From an uncultured Clostridia bacterium (lineage in GTDB: Bacteria; Bacillota; Clostridia; Oscillospirales; Acutalibacteraceae): a stretch of DNA of 6,297 nt. This document shows, piece by piece, positions 1 to 4,256 of the stretch. Each line of letters opens with the position of its first letter. Positions within the stretch are counted from its first letter, which is position 1. The DNA is taken from positions 1 through 6,297 of the forward strand of contig CALDHV010000225.1 in NCBI GenBank assembly GCA_937902305.1, read 5' to 3'. Under the pieces are notes generated by a model. That model searched no databases. It was not told the DNA's origin and saw nothing but the letters and a program-made list of their open reading frames with translations. Made by a program: the position numbers and the translations under genes.

Positions 1-1
1 C

Positions 2-325
2 ACCAAGAGCCGCATCAAGCTCACCGGGCTGGGTCTGCCGCACGAAATGCAGGGCTTTATGCCGACCAAGCCGGAGGATAACGCCTTCGACCACGTGTGC
101 CCGTATATGATGCTGTGGGATCTGCATCAGCTCGGCTCTTTTGCCGCCGCGTTGACCTTGGCGGCGAAAAACGGCACCTACGACGGCACGGTCGGCAGCA
201 CCTTCACCTTTGACGGAGAAGTCCACACGACCCGCGAGGCGGCGGACGGCGGCACGTGCATCACCGCGCTCAAGCCGTATGTCTTTTATAAAGATAATAT
301 GGAAGAATGGATCGACATTCTGTGA
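2..325 (+). CDS. Sugar ABC transporter substrate-binding protein, RhaS-like (C-terminal part)
   Basis: This is the 3' end of a gene entering from the left; 107 residues are readable in frame to a TGA stop. The protein would be the extracytoplasmic solute receptor that delivers a sugar to an ABC permease. The visible part matches my memory of the C-terminal lobe of rhamnose/AI-2-type periplasmic binding proteins. It has a 'VTGLGLP'-like strand (here LTGLGLPHEM), then a 'CPYMMLWD' strand followed by a helix where family members have a Trp-Asn/Asp-X-X-X-X-Gly segment, then a terminal 'KPYVFYKDNMEEW' like the 'PFVFDASNIDEW' endings of RhaS proteins. The signal peptide and first domain lie outside the window. 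Rhamnose specificity is inferred from resemblance only; LsrB-like or another deoxy-sugar ligand is possible. The gene ends just before a strong terminator, so it is the last gene of its operon. Confidence 0.72.
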   Translation, partial: TKSRIKLTGLGLPHEMQGFMPTKPEDNAFDHVCPYMMLWDLHQLGSFAAALTLAAKNGTYDGTVGSTFTFDGEVHTTREAADGGTCITALKPYVFYKDNMEEWIDIL

Positions 326-339
326 CACGATAGATTAAG

Positions 340-373
340 AAAAGCCACCCGTAATGTTTGCGGGTGGCTTTTT
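340..373 (+). terminator. Rho-independent terminator, probably bidirectional
   Basis: The 8-bp perfect stem GCCACCCG (344-351) / CGGGTGGC (361-368) has a 9-base loop. An A-run (340-343) on the left pairs with the T-run (369-373) on the right. It sits 15 bases after the stop of the binding-protein gene. Read on the minus strand the stem is followed by TTTTCTTAATC, also U-rich, so it could stop transcription coming from the aminotransferase gene. Confidence 0.88.
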
Positions 374-391
374 GAAATCGGGTAGAGTTTT

Positions 392-421
392 TTGACAGTT
401 TCTTAATCGTCGCGGTATGAA
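392..421 (+). promoter_or_regulatory. Orphan sigma-70-like promoter with no gene downstream
   Basis: A perfect -35 TTGACA (392-397) is followed after 18 bases by TATGAA (416-421). No convincing plus-strand protein gene follows before the aminotransferase, which is on the opposite strand. The match may be chance, or it may start a non-coding transcript. The -10 is only a partial match, so confidence is low. Confidence 0.28.
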
Positions 422-473
422 CTTCCGTTTCTGCGCATCGAAAAAACTTTGCAAGCCATCAGTTCCCGCCGCC

Positions 474-512
474 GGATTGCCGCGTCACGGCTATGCCGCT
501 CCTCGCAATGAC
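474..512 (+). repeat. Dispersed palindromic repeat, copy 1
   Basis: A 39-base element begins GGATTGCC and ends TCGCAATGAC, with a small core hairpin CGGC-TAT-GCCG (488-498). Its ends are identical, in inverted orientation, to those of the copy at 579-616, while the core differs. From memory, this conserved-end, variable-core design is typical of dispersed intergenic repeats in clostridial and some other bacterial genomes. No transposase is present. Confidence 0.7.
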
Positions 513-578
513 AACGCAGAAAGTTTGTAAAAACTTGAGGCGTGAACCTCGCAACAAGCTTGTATATGCCTATCACGG

Positions 579-616
579 GTCATTGCGAACCAGTGCGCAC
601 ACTGGTGTGGCAATCC
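579..616 (-). repeat. Dispersed palindromic repeat, copy 2 (inverted relative to copy 1)
   Basis: A 38-base element reads GTCATTGCGA at the left and GGCAATCC at the right, the reverse complement of the ends of copy 1. Its core is a different perfect hairpin: CCAGTG (590-595), CGCA loop, CACTGG (600-605). The two copies face each other with 66 bases between them, so the region as a whole could also fold through the shared outer arms. Confidence 0.7.
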
Positions 617-663
617 AACGGGAGAGGATTTAATTCCGTACAATTTGTTTCGACGTGCAGAAG

Positions 664-687
664 CCGATAATGGTTCTCCATTATCGG
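664..687. other. Perfect 10-bp hairpin of unknown role
   Basis: CCGATAATGG (664-673) and CCATTATCGG (678-687) are exact reverse complements around a TTCT loop. On the plus strand the stem is followed by AGAAGC and then five Ts (694-698), a poor terminator layout because the T-run is six bases away. On the minus strand, downstream of the aminotransferase, no T-run follows. A competing hairpin, TTCTCC (674-679) with GGAGAA (686-691), uses part of the same bases. It may be a transcript-end structure, a repeat remnant or an RNA element. Confidence 0.6.
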
Positions 688-742
688 AGAAGCTTTTTGC
701 TCCTTTTCATCGCAAATATACTTTCCTATGTCACCGTTTTGT

Positions 743-1903
743 TTAGATTTGCTTACACGCGGAAATGATACGCTCGATTTCCTCGTCGCTCCAGTCGGGC
801 GAAACATACAGATACGCCGTCCGCTTAAGCAGGTCGAGCGTTTTCGGGCACATATCCGGTCGGTAATCCGGGACAAGCCCGGCATTTTTCTCCATCTTGA
901 ATGGGTCCATCTCCGCCCGGTACGCACCCCTTTTGTTCATGATCGCCGTCCAGTTGATGTAGATATGCTTGCCGGTATTGATCGGAACGGTCAGCGGCAG
1001 GGAGCATTTTTCCGCAAAGCGGAGCGTCTCCTCCTCGCTGTCAAAGCGAAAAGCAAGCGTCGTTGCACAATCGCCGGCAATATCGTTGGACGGAACAAAG
1101 GTTAAATCCGCCCGCAAGCCGTCGATGATCCTATCGCGGTTTTTCCGCAGATCGGTCAATATGCCGTCCAGCCGCTTGAGCTGTTGGCGCAGGATCGCCG
1201 CCGTGATCTCGTTGGTGCGAAACTCGGTGCCGCAGAATCGTTCCTCGTGGATATTCTCCAGCTGATTGCCGAAAAAGGCGATGGCGCCGCTGTCGTGATA
1301 GATCATAGCGCGGCTGTAAACATCGTGGTCATCGGTCAGCAATGCGCCGCCCTCGCCGGCGCTGATCACCTTGAATTGGTTGAAGCTCAACGCACCGGCA
1401 TTACCGACCGTGCCGAGACGCTTGCCGTGATAGGAGCCGCCGACTGCCTGGCAGGCATCCTCCAGAACAGCGATCCCGTGCCGGGCGGCAATGGCGCACA
1501 GCGCATCCATATTGCACGGAAAGCCCTGGATGTGCACCGGGATGATCGCCTTGGTGTGCGGAGTAAGCTTTTGCTCCACATCTGTCGGATCCAGCGTCAG
1601 CGTTTCGTCCACCTCGGCAATGACGGGGATCGCTCCCACCGCCGTCACCGCCATCGCCGTGGCGATGTAGGTATACGCCGGGACGATCACCTGATCGCCG
1701 GGGCCGATGCCCAAGCCGATCAACGCCGAGGTAAGCGCCGCCGTGCCGGAGGTCATCAGCACCGTTTCCTTAGCGCCGAACTTCTCCCGTATTTCTTCCT
1801 CGCAATGGCTGGTTTCCTGCAAGCCATCATTGACCTTAAACATTTTTCCCGAGCGGATCACCCGGGCAACGGCTTCGATCTCTTCTTCTCCTATGCGGAA
1901 CAA
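743..1903 (-). CDS. DegT/DnrJ/EryC1/StrS-family PLP-dependent aminotransferase
   Basis: A cytoplasmic fold-type I PLP enzyme; family members usually transfer an amino group from glutamate or glutamine to a keto-sugar or similar substrate, normally as homodimers. The frame gives 386 residues from the TTG start, normal length for the family. Numbering from that start, family landmarks are the phosphate-binding 'SGTAAL' near 52-57, 'VPAYTYIATAMAV' near 75-87, 'EDACQAVGG' near 148-156 (Asp149 for the pyridine nitrogen), and the Schiff-base lysine in 'SFNQFKVISAGEGG' (Lys178). I prefer TTG at 1903-1901 over the GTG at 1912-1910. GGGAGGGTGATC matches the extended anti-Shine-Dalgarno complement, so the GTG lies inside the ribosome binding site with no spacing, while TTG is 9 bases beyond the GGGAGG; the resulting MFRIGEEEIEAVARVI start also looks like relatives. 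No sugar-nucleotide or glycosyltransferase genes are adjacent, so its substrate is unknown. It is divergent from the AraC regulator. Confidence 0.9.
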   Translation of the reverse strand: MFRIGEEEIEAVARVIRSGKMFKVNDGLQETSHCEEEIREKFGAKETVLMTSGTAALTSALIGLGIGPGDQVIVPAYTYIATAMAVTAVGAIPVIAEVDETLTLDPTDVEQKLTPHTKAIIPVHIQGFPCNMDALCAIAARHGIAVLEDACQAVGGSYHGKRLGTVGNAGALSFNQFKVISAGEGGALLTDDHDVYSRAMIYHDSGAIAFFGNQLENIHEERFCGTEFRTNEITAAILRQQLKRLDGILTDLRKNRDRIIDGLRADLTFVPSNDIAGDCATTLAFRFDSEEETLRFAEKCSLPLTVPINTGKHIYINWTAIMNKRGAYRAEMDPFKMEKNAGLVPDYRPDMCPKTLDLLKRTAYLYVSPDWSDEEIERIISACKQI

Positions 1904-1918
1904 TTTGATCACCCTCCC
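1901..1918 (-). promoter_or_regulatory. Extended ribosome binding site that decides the aminotransferase start
   Basis: On the minus strand GGGAGGGTGATC differs by a single extra G from the GGAGGTGATC complement of the 16S rRNA 3' end. The GTG inside it cannot easily serve as a start. The TTG 9 bases downstream of GGGAGG is well placed. Confidence 0.6.
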
Positions 1919-1933
1919 TATTGATTTGCCCTC

Positions 1934-1962
1934 ATTATAGCGAAAAGGCGGGCGATCCGCAA
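1934..1962 (-). promoter_or_regulatory. Promoter of the DegT-family aminotransferase gene
   Basis: Read on the minus strand, TTGCGG (1962-1957) is followed after 17 bases by a perfect TATAAT (1939-1934). The expected transcript start is near 1927, giving a leader of roughly 25 bases to the TTG start. A second TTGCGG lies directly upstream (1968-1963), making a tandem TTGCGG repeat on this strand. Confidence 0.75.
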
Positions 1963-1979
1963 CCGCAATTCTTCCGCCG

Positions 1980-1992
1980 TATTTCGCAAATA
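1980..1992. promoter_or_regulatory. Small palindrome between divergent promoters, possible operator
   Basis: TATTT-CGC-AAATA is a perfect inverted repeat lying between the -35 boxes of the divergent aminotransferase (1957-1962) and araC (2019-2024) promoters. A regulator bound here could affect both genes. Five-base arms can easily occur by chance in AT-rich sequence, so this is tentative. Confidence 0.25.
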
Positions 1993-2018
1993 TTCACACG
2001 CTAAAATCCCGTTTTCTG

Positions 2019-2047
2019 TTGCATAAACATCGTGGATATGCTATGAT
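2019..2047 (+). promoter_or_regulatory. Promoter of the AraC-family regulator gene
   Basis: TTGCAT (2019-2024) and TATGAT (2042-2047) are separated by exactly 17 bases. The predicted start near 2054 gives a leader of about 26 bases containing AAAGGAGGG (2064-2072), 7 bases before the ATG. Confidence 0.7.
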
Positions 2048-2079
2048 AAACGGGAAAAAGTCAAAAGGAGGGAGCCGCT

Positions 2080-2904
2080 ATGCTGTTTCAGCCTATTCTC
2101 AATTATTCCGCGCCGTATATCGCCGTTGTCCGGACGATGAACGGGTTTGGGATCCACGCCCACCACGAGATCGAAATGCTCTGCGGTATCGACGGCGCAT
2201 TCACCGTCGCCGTCAACGGACGGCAATTCGCCGTGGAGCCGGGTCAGCTACTGGTGATCGGGAGTATGGCGGCGCACGAGCTACTGTGTCGTCAGCCGGC
2301 GACCGTCCTGCTTATCGAGCTTGGGTACACCTTTCTGCAAAACAGCTTTTCGTCATTTTCCGCGTCCTGCCCCGACGCGTGGCTCCTGTCCCCGGATTCC
2401 GAGCCGTCGCACGAGATCAAGCCCCTGCTGGACGAAATCGCCCGCGAATGTGGCAGGGATGGGCTCGGTGCCTCGCTGACCGTTACCGGCGATCTATACC
2501 GTCTGTGCGCCGCGCTCTCCCGGCATTGGGGGTGCGCCCCCGGCGAGCCGACCGGAAAAAAAGCCGTGCCGACAATCGAAAAGGCGTTGGAGCTGATCTA
2601 CCATCACTACCGGGAGCCGCTGACCGTGGAGTGCGCCGCCACGCTCACCGGCTACGGCAAGAGCAATTTCTGCCGCATTTTTAAGCAAACCGTCGGTATG
2701 AGCTTTCACAATTACCTCAACCGCTGTCGCATCAGCCACGCGGAGTATTTTCTCACCGAAACCGATGACAGTATGGAAAGTATTGCGGAGCTGTGCGGCT
2801 TTTCGGATCAAAAGTCCTTCTGTCGGGTATTCCGCATCGTTTGCGATATTTCACCGACCGAATACCGCCGGCAACGAAGAAAAACACATTGCCCCGAACG
2901 GTGA
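2080..2904 (+). CDS. AraC/XylS-family transcriptional regulator
   Basis: A 274-residue one-component regulator with the usual two-part layout. Residues about 10-85 look like the cupin-type ligand-sensing arm and barrel: 'HAHHEIEMLCGIDGAFTVAVNG' with the HxHxxxE-like pattern near 26-32, then 'VEPGQLLVIGSMAAHELL'. Residues about 165-264 form the paired helix-turn-helix DNA-binding domain: HTH 1 near 181-202 ('LTVECAATLTGYGKSNFCRIFKQ') and HTH 2 near 230-252 ('DSMESIAELCGFSDQKSFCRVFR'), ending with the family hallmark 'ISPTEYRRQRR'. The start is fixed by a strong ribosome binding site 7 bases upstream. Such proteins usually activate carbohydrate-use genes when a small sugar binds the cupin. Here the likely targets are the divergent aminotransferase, itself, or the hydrolase downstream, but no target is proven. 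The protein is complete. Confidence 0.93.
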   Translation: MLFQPILNYSAPYIAVVRTMNGFGIHAHHEIEMLCGIDGAFTVAVNGRQFAVEPGQLLVIGSMAAHELLCRQPATVLLIELGYTFLQNSFSSFSASCPDAWLLSPDSEPSHEIKPLLDEIARECGRDGLGASLTVTGDLYRLCAALSRHWGCAPGEPTGKKAVPTIEKALELIYHHYREPLTVECAATLTGYGKSNFCRIFKQTVGMSFHNYLNRCRISHAEYFLTETDDSMESIAELCGFSDQKSFCRVFRIVCDISPTEYRRQRRKTHCPER

Positions 2905-2991
2905 AAACGATAGCTTCAGCACATCGAAAACGACAGCACTGACCGTTTGCTCCTGCACCGGTGTGGCAATCTATTGGCCGAAACCGACAGC
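2903..2991 (+). repeat. Three 12-base direct repeats upstream of the hydrolase, possible regulator sites
   Basis: GAAAACGATAGC (2903-2914), GAAAACGACAGC (2926-2937) and GAAACCGACAGC (2980-2991) agree in at least 10 of 12 positions in every pair. Starts are 23 and 54 bases apart. AraC-family proteins typically bind direct repeats about two helical turns apart, so the first pair fits that style. The repeats lie about 90 to 180 bases upstream of the hydrolase -35 box, and the first overlaps the stop of araC. Confidence 0.35.
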
Positions 2992-3081
2992 TTGTGCAAA
3001 CATTCCCGAGATGCGGAAATAATGATGACACAAATCTGCATACGGCAAATCATATCGGAAAAGCTCTACCAATAAGCACAA

Positions 3082-3110
3082 TTGACAAACCAGGCGAAAT
3101 GAGGTATAAA
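3082..3110 (+). promoter_or_regulatory. Near-consensus promoter of the hydrolase gene
   Basis: A perfect TTGACA (3082-3087), 17 bases, then TATAAA (3105-3110). The predicted transcript start near 3117 falls at the edge of the AGGAGGAGG ribosome binding site (3118-3126), so the leader would be only about 18 bases. The hydrolase would therefore be transcribed separately from araC. Confidence 0.8.
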
Positions 3111-3134
3111 ATATGTAAGGAGGAGGAATCATCA

Positions 3135-3950
3135 ATGACTGAAGAAACGAAAATAGATACTATGCAGGAGATCACCGTCCGTTCCACGCTGGACGGCACG
3201 ATGCAACCGTCGCTTTTCTACTGCGCGTCGGAGACGGACAGCCGCCCGTTGCTGGTCGGTCTGCACTCCTGGAGCTGGGATCGTACCGGGTGCGTGGAGG
3301 GTATGCTCCCCGTCGCTCGTCGGCTCGGATGGCACCTGCTGTTGCCGGATTTTCGCGGGCCGAACTGCCCTACCAACCCCGAGCCGACGAAGGCGTGCGG
3401 CTCTCCATTTGCCAAGCAGGATATTCTCGATGCCATCGACTATGTCGAGGAGCGGTATCCGATCGACCGCGACTGCATTTTCCTCTGCGGCGGCAGTGGC
3501 GGCGGACACATGGCGTTACTGATGGCGGGCTACGCGCCGACGCGCTTTCGCGCAATATCGTCGTTTGTGCCGCTGACCGATGTGGAGGCGTGGTATCACG
3601 AAAAGCATAATAATCCCGTCGGCGGAAAGTATGCGGAGGATATTGTCGCCGTCTGCGGCGGCGAGCCGTCCCCGGCAACCATCGAGGAATACCGTTATCG
3701 CTCCCCGATGACCTATATTGACGAGATCGCCCGCTCCAATACCGAGATATACACCGGCGTTTTTGACCACTCCATCCCCTGCCATCACGGATTTGACCTC
3801 TATACCGCCGTCCACGCCAAATACCCCGACGCGCGGGTATTTCTGCGGATGTTCGACGGCGGGCACGACATCCGCTATGACTGGATGGAGGAATGGTTCC
3901 TGTCACAAATGCCCGACACCCGAAATAAAGGCGAGCAAGTCTCCGGATAA
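3135..3950 (+). CDS. Alpha/beta hydrolase, prolyl-oligopeptidase (S9)-like esterase or peptidase
   Basis: A 271-residue protein without signal peptide, so probably cytoplasmic. The catalytic Ser is Ser121 in the nucleophile elbow 'CGGSGGGHMA' (GxSxG). The likely Asp is Asp211 in 'TGVFDHSIPCHHG', at the place of the 'HGxxDxxVP' Asp of S9 relatives. The His is His244 in 'DGGHDIRYDW'. 'VGLHSWSWD' near 41-49 probably supplies the oxyanion-hole strand, and 'PDFRGPN' near 71-77 is a typical S9 core strand. The domain is the catalytic hydrolase alone, with no beta-propeller. The substrate cannot be read: small ester, acetylated sugar or short peptide are all possible. The frame is open upstream to 2961, but the ATG at 3135 is preferred because it follows AGGAGGAGG by 8 bases and lies downstream of a good promoter. 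The neighbouring AraC and sugar-binding genes suggest deacylation of a carbohydrate substrate, which is inference. Confidence 0.87.
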   Translation: MTEETKIDTMQEITVRSTLDGTMQPSLFYCASETDSRPLLVGLHSWSWDRTGCVEGMLPVARRLGWHLLLPDFRGPNCPTNPEPTKACGSPFAKQDILDAIDYVEERYPIDRDCIFLCGGSGGGHMALLMAGYAPTRFRAISSFVPLTDVEAWYHEKHNNPVGGKYAEDIVAVCGGEPSPATIEEYRYRSPMTYIDEIARSNTEIYTGVFDHSIPCHHGFDLYTAVHAKYPDARVFLRMFDGGHDIRYDWMEEWFLSQMPDTRNKGEQVSG

Positions 3951-3955
3951 TTTCC

Positions 3956-3991
3956 AATGCCTCCCCGTTCGGGCGAGGCATTGTCCGTTTT
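3956..3991 (+). terminator. Rho-independent terminator after the hydrolase gene
   Basis: AATGCCTC (3956-3963) pairs with GAGGCATT (3975-3982), continued inward by CCC/GGG with one bulged C and a GTTC loop. TTTT (3988-3991) follows after five bases. The tail is weak but the stem is strong, and it lies just after the stop codon. Confidence 0.68.
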
Positions 3992-4015
3992 ATTGTGCAC
4001 CGTTTGATGTAGAAT
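3987..4015 (+). promoter_or_regulatory. Weak possible promoter for the small membrane protein gene
   Basis: TAGAAT (4010-4015) is a fair -10 box. The sequence 17 bases upstream, GTTTTA (3987-3992), is a poor -35. The location between the terminator and the ribosome binding site AAAAAGGGGG makes a promoter here plausible. Confidence 0.3.
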
Positions 4016-4037
4016 AAAACAAAAAGGGGGAATTGCC

Positions 4038-4163
4038 GTGGAATATCTCATTTTGGGCATTATCATATTGTTAGCGTGCTTGATCGGGAAAAGCCCGGTC
4101 GAAATCGACCCCGACGAGGATGAATGGGAGAACTTAATGGAAGACCTCGATCGCTACAACTGA
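4038..4163 (+). CDS. Small single-pass membrane protein with acidic tail, unknown function (41 aa)
   Basis: A short frame starting at GTG, preceded by AAAAAGGGGG (4021-4030) at 7 bases and ending in TGA. The product starts M-E-Y and has an uninterrupted hydrophobic stretch at about residues 4-17 (LILGIIILLACLIG), then Lys18, then a strongly acidic hydrophilic tail (about 13 Asp/Glu in the last 20 residues or so) ending DRYN. A single Lys after the hydrophobic segment and a Glu before it suggest N-out/C-in topology. I recognise no family. An in-frame Cys14 after LLA resembles a lipobox, but there is no basic N-region and the hydrophobic stretch continues past it, so a lipoprotein is unlikely. 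It lies between two independent transcription units, 93 bases ahead of dhaK, and is too short for conventional gene callers. The coding-like amino-acid pattern and good ribosome binding site support it. Confidence 0.6.
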   Translation: MEYLILGIIILLACLIGKSPVEIDPDEDEWENLMEDLDRYN

Positions 4164-4192
4164 CATTTTCTCAAAAACATTGCAAAGAACGG

Positions 4193-4221
4193 TAGACATT
4201 TCCAAGTGAATATGGTATAAT
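4193..4221 (+). promoter_or_regulatory. Promoter of the dhaKLM operon
   Basis: TAGACA (4193-4198), 17 bases, then a perfect TATAAT (4216-4221), with TG one base ahead of the -10 (extended -10, TGGTATAAT). The predicted start near 4228 gives a short leader of about 29 bases, too short for a riboswitch. Confidence 0.82.
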
Positions 4222-4256
4222 GATCGTAATTATTTTGTAGAAGAAAGGTGTTTGCT

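Larger units (their letters stand above)
374..742. other. Intergenic region without a credible protein gene
   Basis: This stretch of about 370 bases lies between the terminator of the binding-protein gene and the 3' end of the convergent aminotransferase gene. It holds the orphan promoter-like site, the two inverted dispersed repeats and the perfect hairpin listed separately. Short frames crossing it are explained by the repeats. No tRNA, rRNA or CRISPR repeats are visible. Confidence 0.7.

Noticed and set aside
417..530. A 37-codon frame starting at the ATG near the orphan promoter
   Set aside because: It has no ribosome binding site, its ATG overlaps the -10 box, and its C-terminal half is simply the translation of dispersed repeat copy 1.
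474..616. CRISPR array or insertion sequence
   Set aside because: There are only two inverted copies with unequal cores, no regular spacers, no transposase and no target-site duplication that I can see.
1184..1924. 246-codon plus-strand frame opposite the aminotransferase
   Set aside because: It is the complement of a well-conserved DegT-family gene, with no ribosome binding site or recognisable domain.
2961..3134. N-terminal extension of the hydrolase to an ATG at 2961
   Set aside because: The extension crosses the promoter and ribosome binding site at 3082-3126, has low-complexity unrelated content, and the ATG at 3135 gives a normal family start.
4071..4082. Lipobox-like LLAC in the small membrane protein
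   Set aside because: There is no positively charged N-region and the hydrophobic segment continues beyond the Cys, so signal peptidase II processing is unlikely.
4180..4200. Catabolite-repression (cre)-like sequence near the dhaK -35 box
   Set aside because: TTGCAAAG...GTAGACA only loosely resembles the cre consensus and lacks the central CG at the right spacing.
4248..4256. Upstream GTG start for dhaK at 4248
   Set aside because: It overlaps the ribosome binding site AGAAAGG; starting at 4257 gives the family-typical MKKFIN start and places the active-site residues at their known numbers.
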